Assembly: GCA_005502925.1 (NCBI GenBank)
Contig: SCPD01000004.1
Coordinates: 62,001 to 126,000, forward strand
Direction of reading: 5' to 3'
Length of the DNA stretch: 64,000 nucleotides
Source: Rhizobiales bacterium Y(2018)
GTDB taxonomy: Bacteria; Pseudomonadota; Alphaproteobacteria; Rhizobiales; Aestuariivirgaceae
Shown: one piece after another, positions 17,508 through 25,352 of the stretch
Layout: each line of letters opens with the position of its first letter
How positions within the stretch are numbered: position 1 is the stretch's first letter
Notes under the pieces: model-generated
Seen by the model: only the letters and a program-made list of their open reading frames with translations
Told to the model about the DNA's origin: nothing
Databases searched by the model: none
Translations under genes and position numbers: made by a program

Positions 17508-17708
17508 CTAGAGCTCGTCCAACCGATCTAGAATCCAGGTAATTTCCTGAGGATGCTTTTGCTCTGCGTTCTCAGCGAGTTTCATGCGCCGATGACTCTC
17601 CGATGCGTCCAGCCCGGCTTCCCTCAACTTATCTGTCTCGTGACTGTGGATGACTATGTCCACATAAGCCTGTTCCGCTCGGTCTCGCGCCTCGGTTAAC
17701 CGCCGCAT
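17508..17708 (-). CDS. Hypothetical small protein, 66 aa
   Basis: ATG 17708 is chosen because GGGAGGA lies six bases upstream, much the best ribosome site in this frame (longer starts at 17741 and 17768 lack one). The product (MRRLTEARDRAEQAYVDIV...) is highly charged and predicted as two amphipathic helices, possibly a coiled coil. No domain is recognised. It lies 66 bases upstream of the 97-residue gene on the same strand and may be co-transcribed with it. Confidence 0.6.
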   Translation of the reverse strand: MRRLTEARDRAEQAYVDIVIHSHETDKLREAGLDASESHRRMKLAENAEQKHPQEITWILDRLDEL

Positions 17709-17878
17709 GAGTTCCTCCCGGACCATACAGCTACAACGCATCAGAGCACTTCCGGTTTCCGTCCGCATTGGAATGGAGGGCTCATATCCGGGGTTTCAAA
17801 TGCGGTCGGGGACGGTCGATCAGCTGCCATAGCGGCTACATCCAGCTAAATCGCAGCTCCAAAGCAGCTGTTCATGTT

Positions 17879-17903
17879 GGAACGTATTGTCACTCCGTTC
17901 GTT
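17879..17903 (+). promoter_or_regulatory. EcfG-type general stress promoter
   Basis: GGAAC at 17879-17883 and CGTT at 17900-17903 are 16 bases apart, an exact match to the alphaproteobacterial EcfG consensus GGAAC-N16/17-CGTT. It lies about 65 bases before the GTG at 17968 and supports that start over the longer frame beginning at 17887, inside the promoter. Confidence 0.75.
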
Positions 17904-17967
17904 GGTGACGAGGACCGCTCCGGCCCCAGCGTGCGGCAACAAGGCGACAGATTTAGAGGTAGACACA

Positions 17968-18165
17968 GTGCAATTCGAAGACTCGAAGCAAGGGGTTGAT
18001 AAAATCACCGATGACTACTCGCGCACTCGTCGTAGCTCTCCCTCATCGCAGCAAGGGCAGCGTCACAATACCGGCAATGAACCGCCCCCGCGGCGATCGC
18101 GGTCTTCTCCGCCAAAGCGCGCTATTTTCTCGATGATCGACCCTTGGGCCGATCCAACCAAGTGA
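17968..18165 (+). CDS. Hypothetical stress-associated small protein, 65 aa
   Basis: GTG 17968 is preceded by AGAGGT at seven bases and lies downstream of an EcfG-type promoter. The product is hydrophilic, rich in Ser, Pro, Arg and Gln, probably disordered in the middle, and ends in FSMIDPWADPTK. I recognise no family. The longer frame starting at 17887 would begin upstream of the expected transcription start. It is followed after 27 bases by a second small hydrophilic gene. A role in general stress tolerance is inferred only from the promoter. Confidence 0.5.
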   Translation: MQFEDSKQGVDKITDDYSRTRRSSPSSQQGQRHNTGNEPPPRRSRSSPPKRAIFSMIDPWADPTK

Positions 18166-18192
18166 AGCATGAGCCATCATTGGAGATTTCAG

Positions 18193-18342
18193 ATGTCAAA
18201 AGCGCCCCTTAGACCTGCCACGCCAATAGATGCAGAGCTTGCCGACTCCGGCCCTGAGGCGGACACGGAAATCGGGAAGGCAAATAAGATAGCTGACAAG
18301 TACAAGAAGCCGTCTCATTCCACCGACAAAGATAAAGAATAA
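18193..18342 (+). CDS. Hypothetical hydrophilic peptide, 49 aa
   Basis: ATG 18193 has GGAG seven bases upstream. The product (MSKAPLRPATPIDAELADSG... ending STDKDKE) is very hydrophilic, charged, with no hydrophobic core and presumably disordered. It follows the 65-residue gene by 27 bases in the same direction and may be read from the same EcfG-type promoter. No homologous family is recognised. Short disordered charged proteins of this sort are common among alphaproteobacterial stress genes, which fits the neighbourhood, but function is unknown. Confidence 0.55.
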   Translation: MSKAPLRPATPIDAELADSGPEADTEIGKANKIADKYKKPSHSTDKDKE

Positions 18343-18441
18343 TTCGTCGTGATCAAACGCAGGTCTCCTGCGTGACGGCAAACTTATCTCCTATAGTTTC
18401 CTTCTCCGCACGTGTGCTCGCAAGACAGCCCCTGCTGCAAG

Positions 18442-18720
18442 TCAGCTTGGATGTTGTACTTCCAGCTCTTCATTTTCACCGGGAGCGTCAGGTGGAAGTA
18501 TGATCTCGATAACGAAAGGCGCTGGCGCCAACTCTATGGCCTGAAGGCCTGAGGTGAGCATCACCGCGATGACTTCTCCAGGCATGAATTCTTCGTCGGG
18601 AAAGGACCGTCTGACCCTTTCCGCCACACCATAGGCATCAACGATTTGATTGTTGGCCTCGGCATCTCGGACAATCTTTTTCACGGCAGCAGTTACGGCG
18701 GGTGACAAACCTTTTGTCAT
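18442..18720 (-). CDS. Hypothetical protein, 92 aa
   Basis: AAGGAGG is placed seven bases before ATG 18720, a strong ribosome site that supports a real gene. The product begins MTKGLSPAVTAAVKKIVRDA, is predicted helical in its first half (possibly a small helical DNA-interaction or adaptor fold) and ends in an acidic, proline-containing tail. No domain is recognised. It stands alone on the minus strand between short accessory genes. Confidence 0.65.
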   Translation of the reverse strand: MTKGLSPAVTAAVKKIVRDAEANNQIVDAYGVAERVRRSFPDEEFMPGEVIAVMLTSGLQAIELAPAPFVIEIILPPDAPGENEELEVQHPS

Positions 18721-18930
18721 CGGAGCCTCCTTGTTTGAGGCGACGCTACGCTTCGCTCACACAACTGCAATCCCGCAAGAGCAGAAGAAGCCGTGTCTGC
18801 GGGATATGCACCAAAGGCTCTGGCGAGCGCTTCTACTGATTTTTTGCTACTAGCTGTGTCTTGTCACTTCCAGTAAAAAGCACTACTTACTCATAAGCCT
18901 ACTTTGTTCAAAACGCTATGAGAGTCTGCC

Positions 18931-19164
18931 ATGATCGAGAAACGTGAAGAACGTCTCCAAATTATGCTGGATATTCAAGAACTTAGAGCTTTGGATAATT
19001 TCCGCTTCAAGGCGCGGATGCCCAGCCGGGCCGCTGCAGTCCGGGAACTCATCAGGCGCGGCTTGGCGGCTGAAGGGTTTAACACCGCCGAAGAAGGGCA
19101 GCGGTCCTCGACTTTTGGAGTTCTCGACGGCGGGACGAGCTCGGAAAGCAACGGGCACGCCTAA
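18931..19164 (+). CDS. Ribbon-helix-helix-type small protein
   Basis: The 77-residue product carries a segment that fits a ribbon-helix-helix DNA-binding fold (LQIMLDIQELRALDNFRFKARMPS as strand and helix 1, then RAAAVRELIRRGLAAEG as helix 2). Such proteins are dimeric repressors or antitoxins. No toxin gene follows: the next 500 bases have no credible frame. Upstream, TTGTCA and TACTTA spaced 17 bases apart could be a housekeeping promoter. GAGAG precedes the ATG by several bases. It could be an orphan antitoxin or a small regulator. Confidence 0.68.
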   Translation: MIEKREERLQIMLDIQELRALDNFRFKARMPSRAAAVRELIRRGLAAEGFNTAEEGQRSSTFGVLDGGTSSESNGHA

Positions 19165-19352
19165 AAATATTTTCAAGGAGAACCACAGGTTCTGCGTTGG
19201 GCTGCCGCTGGCCCGGCGGCGTCCTATATAATTCTTTCCATGAGCTCAAGTTGCTGCCGCGCCAGGCGCTGCGGACATACAGCACCCGCTACAAAACCGG
19301 TGTAAAGAGAGCTTCATCCTTGCCGCTAGATGAATTTGAACATTGCCGTCGA

Positions 19353-19390
19353 CCCGCTGGGAATCCGCAGTGCGGATGACTCCCAGCGGG
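19353..19390. repeat. Long hairpin (two-part inverted repeat)
   Basis: Outer arms CCCGCTGGGA and TCCCAGCGGG are perfect complements of 10 bases, and inside them ATCCGCA/TGCGGAT can form a second stem. There is no T-run on either side, so it is not an ordinary terminator. It may be a protein-binding palindrome or the remains of a small mobile element. Confidence 0.6.
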
Positions 19391-19631
19391 CCCGCGTGCC
19401 CGGGGGGCAATAACGGAACACGCCAGCATAAAAGCGAAACGCTTCTGTTCGTTCCTAAATGGAAACGGCTCTCGCCGTGGATGGGTTTGTGAAGGTTGTG
19501 GATGCTGCCCCAAGGAGGTGGATAGCAAAGAGCGCATTTCGACTTGAGGGCATGGCATTTTGAGCCAGTGCCGACCACTGCAGCAGTCTCACGGGGGCCG
19601 AACGCCTCGGTGATGCCCCACCTCACAACGA

Positions 19632-19656
19632 GGAACTTTGCCGGTGAAGAACGGTT
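19632..19656 (+). promoter_or_regulatory. EcfG-type promoter, near-consensus
   Basis: GGAAC at 19632-19636 and GGTT at 19653-19656 are separated by 16 bases (consensus CGTT in the -10). The following gene starts at 19689, giving a short leader of about 25 bases with GGGAGGA before the ATG. Confidence 0.6.
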
Positions 19657-19688
19657 TGCTCCTTAATTCCACAGGGAGGAAAACCGCT

Positions 19689-20213
19689 ATGACCAACGAA
19701 CGCCCGGAAGCGCTCGCCCAATTTGCCGAGTCCGCTCGGCGCGGAGAGGAAGCAGGTGTAATAGGGCTTAAGGCAACGGCCCGCACCGCTCCAATTCCGA
19801 CCGACCCCAAACTCAAGGATGAGGCCGCGACACGCGTCTTGGCCGAAGGCGCAACCGGCCAGGATCTGGCCGCCGAAGAATATGTGGACCGCCTCCCGGA
19901 CCGTATCATCGAGAGTCAACAACCATCTCGGGAAGACGAGTCTACGCTGGGCTCTGAAATTCCTCCTCCGGCTTATGATGCGACGCTTGACGCCCGCACT
20001 GGTCGTCCACCGCAGCCGCGCGAAGCCCGGCAACTGGCAGGAGAACACGAGAGCTCACGATTGTCGGGCGACACTAAAGGCATCAGCGCGGAAAGCCACT
20101 CCCCTGACGAGCCGCAATCCCCCCATGGCTCGAATGAAGATGGCCGGGTTGGCGATCAGACACCGGGGAGAATGGTTTCTCCAAAATTGGATGATGAGTC
20201 GCGCGACCGTTAG
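19689..20213 (+). CDS. Hypothetical disordered hydrophilic protein, 174 aa
   Basis: ATG 19689 is preceded by GGGAGGA and by an EcfG-type promoter, so the longer frame from 19638, which crosses the likely transcription start, is rejected. The protein is rich in Glu, Asp, Arg, Pro and Ser with few hydrophobic residues and is probably largely disordered; a more ordered segment lies around residues 40-75 (KDEAATRVLAEGATGQDLAAEEYVDRLPDRI). No domain is recognised. Position and promoter suggest a general-stress or desiccation-related role, which is inference. Confidence 0.62.
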   Translation: MTNERPEALAQFAESARRGEEAGVIGLKATARTAPIPTDPKLKDEAATRVLAEGATGQDLAAEEYVDRLPDRIIESQQPSREDESTLGSEIPPPAYDATLDARTGRPPQPREARQLAGEHESSRLSGDTKGISAESHSPDEPQSPHGSNEDGRVGDQTPGRMVSPKLDDESRDR

Positions 20214-20243
20214 CCTGGTGATCCAGCGGTTGTCGGCTGAAAA

Positions 20244-20268
20244 GGAACCAACCGTCATCATAAGCATT
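20244..20268 (+). promoter_or_regulatory. Possible EcfG-type promoter
   Basis: GGAAC at 20244-20248 is followed after 16 bases by CATT (20265-20268), one mismatch from the CGTT -10 consensus. It lies about 50 bases before ATG 20318 of an exported protein gene. Confidence 0.4.
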
Positions 20269-20317
20269 AAGTGTACCTCGCTTCCTGCGGGAAACCTTCA
20301 ACAACCGAGAGATCTAC

Positions 20318-20767
20318 ATGAAATCTTTTCTCATGACGGCTGCGGCTTGTCTTTTGCTCATCACACCCGCTTTCGCGCTGACGGATGCGGAATGCAATTC
20401 GATGTGGTCGCAAGCCGATGCGAATAACGATGGTTCATTGAGTGGTGGAGAAGCGATCCGCTACGCCGCATGGATGCGGATCAATGGACAGAGCGTACCG
20501 GCGGACAGCACGATCGCCAAGGCGGCCTTCCTTGAGAACTGCAAAGCCGACGTATTCACTTCCGCCGCCGTCGATGCGGGCGCTCCGCTCGAGGGCGCAA
20601 ACAGCTTCACCGAAGGCCAGGCTCAGGATCGTGCGCTTGCCGCCGGCTATGCGGATGTGTCGGCCCTGGCTAAGGACGACAAGGGCGTATGGCGCGGCAC
20701 CGCCACAAAGGATGGCAAGTCCGTCCAGGTCGCGGTCGATTACAAGGGCAACGTCGTCACCAACTAA
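20318..20767 (+). CDS. Exported EF-hand protein with PepSY-like C-terminus
   Basis: The 149-residue product has a signal peptide (KSFLMTAAACLLLITPAFA). Next comes one EF-hand calcium loop, DANNDGSLSGGEA, at about residues 34-46 with Asp/Asn/Asp at the expected ligand positions. The last 30 residues (GVWRGTATKDGKSVQVAVDYKGNVV) resemble the PepSY-type beta hairpin found in small periplasmic proteins, similar in style to the four-gene family at 27.3-29.4 kb. It is probably a periplasmic, calcium-responsive small protein. It is followed by the YflT-like gene after 27 bases and likely shares its transcript. Confidence 0.75.
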   Translation: MKSFLMTAAACLLLITPAFALTDAECNSMWSQADANNDGSLSGGEAIRYAAWMRINGQSVPADSTIAKAAFLENCKADVFTSAAVDAGAPLEGANSFTEGQAQDRALAAGYADVSALAKDDKGVWRGTATKDGKSVQVAVDYKGNVVTN

Positions 20768-20794
20768 TTCGAGTCATTCAAAGAAAGGAATTCC

Positions 20795-21376
20795 ATGCAA
20801 ACGATAACGAAAGTATTTGACAGTCACGAGCGGGCCAGGAGAGCCGTGAGCGATCTGGAGGCGGCGGGTATTCCCTCGACGGATATCAGCTTGATCGCCA
20901 ACCGTCATGTAAACGCGAAGTATGTCGACAAGGATGAGGCTTCCAACACAGCGGCGGGCGCTGGCCTCGGCGCCGCTGTCGGCGGTGGCGCAGGTCTGCT
21001 CGCGGGATTGGGTATGTTGGCCATTCCTGGAGTCGGCCCCATCGTGGCGGCAGGGTGGTTGGCGGCTACAGCCGCAGGCGCCGTGGCGGGCGGGGCCGCA
21101 GGCGGGATTGTCGGCGCGCTTGTCGACGCCGGCGTTCCTGAAGACCATGCTCATGTCTATTCCGAAGCCATCCGGCGCGGCGGAACCTTGTTGTCGGTGA
21201 AAACAGATAGTCAGCATGCCGTGCGCGCGCAGGCTATCCTTGACAGGAATGAGCCTCTCGACCCGGTGAGATTGGGCGAAGACTACAGGAAGGCAGGCTG
21301 GGAATCCTACAACCCCGAAGCCCCTCCCTATAAGCTCACTGAAGCTGAGATCGAGCGCATCAGACGACCGAACTAG
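20795..21376 (+). CDS. General stress protein 17M/YflT-like membrane-associated protein
   Basis: The 193-residue product starts with an alpha/beta domain typical of the YflT/general-stress-protein 17M family (MQTITKVFDSHERARRAVSDL, then IPSTDISLIAN). A long Gly/Ala-rich hydrophobic stretch follows (about 55-115, GLGAAVGGGAGLLAGLG and similar), then a second alpha/beta part (HAHVYSEAIRRGGTLLSVKT). The hydrophobic block is a glycine-zipper-like membrane segment. AAAGGAA precedes the ATG. The gene is in a unit with the EF-hand protein and ends at a clear terminator before katE. Function beyond stress association is unknown. Confidence 0.78.
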   Translation: MQTITKVFDSHERARRAVSDLEAAGIPSTDISLIANRHVNAKYVDKDEASNTAAGAGLGAAVGGGAGLLAGLGMLAIPGVGPIVAAGWLAATAAGAVAGGAAGGIVGALVDAGVPEDHAHVYSEAIRRGGTLLSVKTDSQHAVRAQAILDRNEPLDPVRLGEDYRKAGWESYNPEAPPYKLTEAEIERIRRPN

Positions 21377-21391
21377 GCTGTCTGTCTTCGA

Positions 21392-21417
21392 TTAGCCCCG
21401 ACTCACCTCGGGGCTAA
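21392..21417 (+). terminator. Rho-independent terminator
   Basis: TTAGCCCCGA and TCGGGGCTAA form a perfect 10-base stem with a six-base loop, followed by TTCTTTAATG. It separates the EF-hand/YflT unit from katE. Confidence 0.85.
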
Positions 21418-21488
21418 TTCTTTAATGCCGGTTGGGACCACGGGCGATTGGCCACATCAATCTCACTTCGCTTGAACAGGAGACTCAC

Positions 21489-23576
21489 ATGCCATCCTCA
21501 CGCACATCGGGCCCGAAACAAAAAGATGGTTCTGGCGGCGAGCCGCATCAAAAGAGCGGAAAATCAGGCGAGAACCTGACCACCAATCAGGGCATCGAAA
21601 TTTCCGACAATCAGAATTCCCTCAAATTGGGGGCCCGCGGCCCCACTCTGCTCGAAGACTTTATGTTGCGGGAGAAGATCACGCATTTTGATCACGAGCG
21701 CATTCCGGAACGGATAGTGCATGCTCGAGGATCTGGCGCCCATGGCTATTTCGAGCTCCATAAATCGCTCAGGCATCTCACCGCAGCGAAGTTTCTGCAG
21801 GACACGAGAAAGCGTACCGAGGTTTTCGTGCGCTTTTCCACGGTCGCCGGCGGTGCGGGATCGGTGGATCTTCCCCGCGACGTTCGCGGCTTTGCCGTAA
21901 AATTCTATACCGACCAAGGCAACTTCGATCTCGTCGGCAACAATATTCCCATCTTCTTCATCCAGGATGCGGTGAAATTTCCCGATCTGGTTCATTCGGT
22001 CAAGATGGAACCGGATCGCGGCTTTCCGCAGAACGCCTCCGCCCATGATACTTTCTGGGACTTTGTCTCGCTCATGCCGGAGAGCATGCATATGCTCATG
22101 TGGGTCATGTCGGACCGGGCAATCCCACGCTCACTGCGCATGATCGAGGGGTTCGGCGTCAACACTTTCCGCTTTGTGAATGCAGAGGGTGAATCCAACT
22201 TCGTGAAATTCCATTGGCGACCGGTTCTCGGCGCCGCTTCCGTCCTGTGGGACGAGGCTGTCAAGATCAACGGGGCGGACCAGGACTTTCACCGGCGTGA
22301 TTTGTGGAAAGCGATAGACAGCGGGAATTTCCCGGAATTCGAGTTCGGCGTCCAGGTCCTGGACGATCGGGCCGCTGCCGATCTGGAATTCGATATTCTC
22401 GATGCCACCAAACTTATCCCGGAGGAAGTCGTTCCCGTGCAGATCATCGGCAAAATGGTGCTGGACCGCAACCCCGACAATTTTTTCGCGGAGACCGAGC
22501 AAGTCGCCTTCCACCCGGCCAATCTTGTGCCGGGCATCGAGTTCTCCGACGATCCGCTTTTGCAAGGGCGGCTGTTCTCCTATCTGGATACGCAGCTCTC
22601 GCGCCTGGGCGGCGCCAATTTTCACGAAATTCCGGTCAATCGGCCACGCTGTCCGATGCGCAATTTCCAGCGCGACGGCATGCGCCGCATGGACGTTCCC
22701 CAGGGCCGTGTAGCCTATGAACCGAACAGCCTCGCCCCTGACGGTCCGCGTGAAAGCCCGTCGGGCTTCGTCACCCAGCCGCAAGGCGATTTCGGCTCTG
22801 GGAAGAGCCGCGAGCGGTCCGAGACTTTCAAAGACCATTACAGCCAGGCGCGCATGTTCTTCAATTCCATGTCGGAGCCCGAACAACGGCATATTGTCAG
22901 CGCGTTTGCCTTCGAGCTCGGCAAGGTCGAAACACCCGCCATTCGCAAACGGATGCTGGGACATCTTGCCATTGTCGACAAGACCCTATGCGGGGGTGTC
23001 AGCAAAGCGCTGGGGACGAATGAGATAGATCCCATCACGCCCGCTCTTGAACCGCGCGACCTGGCGCCGTCACCCGCTTTGAGCCTGATCAAGAAAGCTC
23101 CTGCTACCCTGCGCGGGCGGACCATCGGCGTCCTGTTGTCGAACGGCGTCGATGGCGGTTTATTGAAGCGGCTCAAGAAGGCGATCGAGGCGGAAGGCGC
23201 GGAAATGGCTGTCGTCTGCCGCAAGATTGGAGGCGTCACCCTTTCGGACAAGGTCAAGCTGCCGGCGGATCACGCTCTCTCCGCGGCGCCGTCCGTCATT
23301 TTCGATGCGGTGGCCATTCTTACGAGTGACGAAGGGGCGAACGAGCTTGCCGAAGAGGCGGCCGCCATCGATTGGGTACGGGATGCATTTGGACATCTGA
23401 AGGTTATCGGCTTGAACGGTGCTTCGGTAGCGCTCCTGAATAAAGCCGGGTTGTCGGGGATGTTCGATGAAGGCGTGATCACCATCGAAGATGCAGCCGG
23501 CATCGAAGCCTTTGTGAGCATGGCGAAGCAGCAGCGGATTTGGGACCGCGAACCAAAGGTTCGCAGTCCCGGTTGA
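21489..23576 (+). CDS. katE: Large-subunit (clade II) monofunctional catalase HPII
   Basis: The 695-residue protein has the length of large catalases: an N-terminal extension (about 1-60), the haem catalase barrel (about 65-560) and a C-terminal flavodoxin/DJ-1-like domain (about 565-695, RGRTIGVLLSNGVDGGLL). The active-site His lies in RIPERIVHARGSGAHGYF, the catalytic Asn in DLVGNNIPIFFIQD, and the haem-ligand Tyr in RLFSYLDTQLSRLG. It decomposes hydrogen peroxide in the cytoplasm. ATG 21489 is chosen over 21432 because AGGAGA lies six bases before it and matches the usual MPSS-type start. It has its own transcription unit after the terminator at 21392. Confidence 0.95.
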   Translation: MPSSRTSGPKQKDGSGGEPHQKSGKSGENLTTNQGIEISDNQNSLKLGARGPTLLEDFMLREKITHFDHERIPERIVHARGSGAHGYFELHKSLRHLTAAKFLQDTRKRTEVFVRFSTVAGGAGSVDLPRDVRGFAVKFYTDQGNFDLVGNNIPIFFIQDAVKFPDLVHSVKMEPDRGFPQNASAHDTFWDFVSLMPESMHMLMWVMSDRAIPRSLRMIEGFGVNTFRFVNAEGESNFVKFHWRPVLGAASVLWDEAVKINGADQDFHRRDLWKAIDSGNFPEFEFGVQVLDDRAAADLEFDILDATKLIPEEVVPVQIIGKMVLDRNPDNFFAETEQVAFHPANLVPGIEFSDDPLLQGRLFSYLDTQLSRLGGANFHEIPVNRPRCPMRNFQRDGMRRMDVPQGRVAYEPNSLAPDGPRESPSGFVTQPQGDFGSGKSRERSETFKDHYSQARMFFNSMSEPEQRHIVSAFAFELGKVETPAIRKRMLGHLAIVDKTLCGGVSKALGTNEIDPITPALEPRDLAPSPALSLIKKAPATLRGRTIGVLLSNGVDGGLLKRLKKAIEAEGAEMAVVCRKIGGVTLSDKVKLPADHALSAAPSVIFDAVAILTSDEGANELAEEAAAIDWVRDAFGHLKVIGLNGASVALLNKAGLSGMFDEGVITIEDAAGIEAFVSMAKQQRIWDREPKVRSPG

Positions 23577-23616
23577 CGACTTCTCACGAGAGGGATCTGC
23601 GCGATCTGCGCAGGTC

Positions 23617-24516
23617 CTAGTGAGCCGAACTGATAACTAGAAGCTCGTCATCGTCCCGCTGCCTTCCGCCCATAGCGCCGGCCACTGAAGCGATGAATGC
23701 ACCGATCGCCATTGAAAGGGCAGCGAGAATGGCCGCCGTGGCACTTGCTTTGCGGGCGTCATCGGCCGCCTGCTGTGCCTTGGCCTTCCACTCGCTGGCC
23801 TTGGTCAGGAACGCCTCAACGCGGGCCTGTGCTTCCGGTTGTGCAAGCCCGGTCCGTGCGGCGACGAGGCTGGCGAGATAGGTCCGGTCCTCAGGCGTTA
23901 CCTCACCCTGGATGGCGCCCATGGCGAGAATACGCGACGCTTGTGCCGCCGCGGCTTGATCGCCGTCAGCACCTGCGGCCGCCAGGCGCGCAGGATCGGC
24001 GGGCCTGAGCAAGCTGTCCACCAAATAGCCCGTCGGATCATTCTGGCTACTCGACTGAGCGGCTTGGCCCGCGGCATTGGCGGCGCCACCGGCAACGCTG
24101 GCCGCAACCTGAGTGCCGGCACCGAGAAGCATAGTCGTATGAAGGCCGATAAGCCCAACGATGACCAGCGTTGCCACAGCCCATGACATGAAGCCATGGG
24201 CGGTATCCCGGAAGAACACTTCATCCGTATGCACCCCGACCCATTTGGTACGAAGCCGGCCGGATAGGTAACCACCAAGGGCTGAGGAAAGCCATTGGAC
24301 GATGACCAGCCAGATTGCCGTCGAAGCGGCGATGGTTGTCAGGCTGGCACTCTCCGCCGACCACGGGGATATGAGAGTCAGCCCCAAACCGGAACCGAGC
24401 ACCATCAATACGACGGTGGCCACGACGGCAGCAAATGCGCCGGCAAGGATAGGTCCCCAGACAACGGCGGGCCGTGAGCCCTCCGTAAGAGGGGTCTCAA
24501 CAGTGACATTGGCCAT
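23617..24516 (-). CDS. Hypothetical integral membrane protein, 299 aa
   Basis: Four hydrophobic helices are visible: about 17-45 (VVWGPILAGAFAAVVATVV), 60-80 (TTIAASTAIWLVIVQWL), 110-135 (FMSWAVATLVIVGLIGLHT) and 262-285 (ATAAILAALSMAIGAFIAS), with an Ala/Gln-rich soluble loop between the third and fourth. GGAGGG precedes the ATG. It follows the 25-residue membrane peptide gene by only nine bases, so it sits in an EcfG-promoted stress unit. It is convergent with katE. No catalytic motif is seen, and the function is unknown. Confidence 0.75.
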   Translation of the reverse strand: MANVTVETPLTEGSRPAVVWGPILAGAFAAVVATVVLMVLGSGLGLTLISPWSAESASLTTIAASTAIWLVIVQWLSSALGGYLSGRLRTKWVGVHTDEVFFRDTAHGFMSWAVATLVIVGLIGLHTTMLLGAGTQVAASVAGGAANAAGQAAQSSSQNDPTGYLVDSLLRPADPARLAAAGADGDQAAAAQASRILAMGAIQGEVTPEDRTYLASLVAARTGLAQPEAQARVEAFLTKASEWKAKAQQAADDARKASATAAILAALSMAIGAFIASVAGAMGGRQRDDDELLVISSAH

Positions 24517-24525
24517 AAGACCCTC

Positions 24526-24603
24526 CTAGCGAAAGAAAAGAAGAAGAAGCAGGATGATTGGAATTGGAACTCCCAAAAACCAGAGCAAGATACCGCGACC
24601 CAT
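24526..24603 (-). CDS. Tiny hydrophobic membrane peptide, 25 aa
   Basis: The frame MGRGILLWFLGVPIP... is 25 codons, with GGAGG five bases before the ATG, and it encodes a single transmembrane helix. Peptides beginning MGRGILLW(L/F)LGVPIPI are, as I recall, frequent as small unnamed genes in Hyphomicrobiales and Burkholderiales; this should be checked. It is the first gene after an EcfG-type promoter (24649-24673), and the four-helix protein follows directly. The role is unknown; small peptides of this kind often modulate membrane complexes under stress. Confidence 0.75.
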   Translation of the reverse strand: MGRGILLWFLGVPIPIILLLLLFFR

Positions 24604-24648
24604 GGATGCCTCCATCTATGCCCTGGAACAATCTCCTGAGCGCACGCT

Positions 24649-24673
24649 AACCCGCCGGCTGGCTTGGAGTTCC
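24649..24673 (-). promoter_or_regulatory. EcfG-type general stress promoter
   Basis: On the minus strand GGAAC (24673-24669) is followed after 16 bases by GGTT (24652-24649), matching GGAAC-N16-SGTT. It sits about 45 bases upstream of the 25-residue membrane peptide gene. Confidence 0.68.
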
Positions 24674-24814
24674 TGATGAGGAGAAGGGAGCAGCGCGTCT
24701 GATTGAAGCGTCCTGCAACGCCACATAACAAGCTGCTGATCACTGTTGAGCCTGGCGGACGTTAATCGTCGAGACGAATCTAATCGACGAATTTGAAGGT
24801 CACTAGCGCGGGAT

Positions 24815-24841
24815 GCGAAAAAGCGGATGCCGGTTTTTCGC
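24815..24841. repeat. Short palindromic intergenic element
   Basis: GCGAAAAA and TTTTTCGC form an inverted repeat around GCGGATGCCGG. GGATGCGAAAAAGCGGATGCCGG-like sequence is a recurrent intergenic palindrome in Hyphomicrobiales. Confidence 0.6.
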
Positions 24842-24963
24842 AAGAATCCCACGCCAACATAATAATCGATCACGTCTATGAGTTTGGGTTGATTCAACCC
24901 ACACTCATCGTGATCTAAGCCCTCGAAGCGAACTCAATCCAACAATAAGAGAGTTCCAAAAAG

Positions 24964-24985
24964 AAAACCCGCCTGAGCGGGTTTT
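24964..24985. terminator. Rho-independent terminator-like hairpin
   Basis: AAAACCCGC and GCGGGTTTT form a nine-base perfect stem with loop CTGA, flanked by A and T runs on both sides, so it can work in either direction. Confidence 0.75.
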
Positions 24986-25054
24986 AGTAGGGGCAGATGC
25001 GCCAGAAGGGGCTGGTGCGCGCCATCAACGCGGGCGCTGAAAAAGAGTTCCACC

Positions 25055-25273
25055 TCAGCCTTTGTCCATCACATCCAGAAGCCGCTCCATCTCAGTAAGG
25101 TCGAGTTCCTGGGCATCTACGAGCTTGGCGAGAATCAGCCGCGCTTCCTCGGATGAGAGCCCCTGCTTTTCGAGTTCCGTCACGATTTCATGTTGATCCG
25201 CGATGCCGAGGTCGCCGGCTTCGGCGCGCCGGCGGGCCTCCTTGATCAGGATAAGCAAAGAGATCTTGTCCAT
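25055..25273 (-). CDS. Hypothetical small helical protein, 72 aa
   Basis: The start is placed at ATG 25273 (MDKISLLILIKEARRRAEAG); a longer frame to 25339 adds a segment of unlikely composition. The product is acidic, predicted all-helical, with heptad-like Leu spacing (EIVTELEKQGLSSEEARLILAKL), suggesting dimerisation. No named family is recognised. It is on the same strand as the TPR gene upstream, 79 bases away. Confidence 0.6.
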   Translation of the reverse strand: MDKISLLILIKEARRRAEAGDLGIADQHEIVTELEKQGLSSEEARLILAKLVDAQELDLTEMERLLDVMDKG

Positions 25274-25352
25274 TCCGACTTTCTGCCATGATACGGGAGT
25301 GCGATCAAACAGCGTCACCCCGGCGTCACGCGAAATCACTGTGTTTGCCGAA

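Larger units (their letters stand above)
19165..19688. other. Long non-coding stretch with strong hairpin and stress promoter
   Basis: No supported gene is found in this 524-base stretch; frames on the minus strand (for example 19246-19626) have Cys/Trp/His-rich composition unlike real proteins. The stretch contains a long two-part hairpin at 19353-19390 and an EcfG-type promoter at 19632-19656. Confidence 0.55.
24604..25054. other. Intergenic region with promoter, palindrome and terminator
   Basis: It holds an EcfG-type promoter for the leftward unit (24649-24673), a palindromic element (24815-24841) and a terminator (24964-24985). The minus-strand frame 24616-24897 overlaps all of the promoter and has no gene-like features. 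Confidence 0.6.

Noticed and set aside
19246-19626. 126-codon minus-strand frame
   Set aside because: Cys, Trp and His are over-represented, it crosses a long hairpin and has no ribosome site.
24616-24897. 93-codon minus-strand frame
   Set aside because: It spans the EcfG-type promoter and the palindrome and overlaps the transcription start of the membrane peptide unit.
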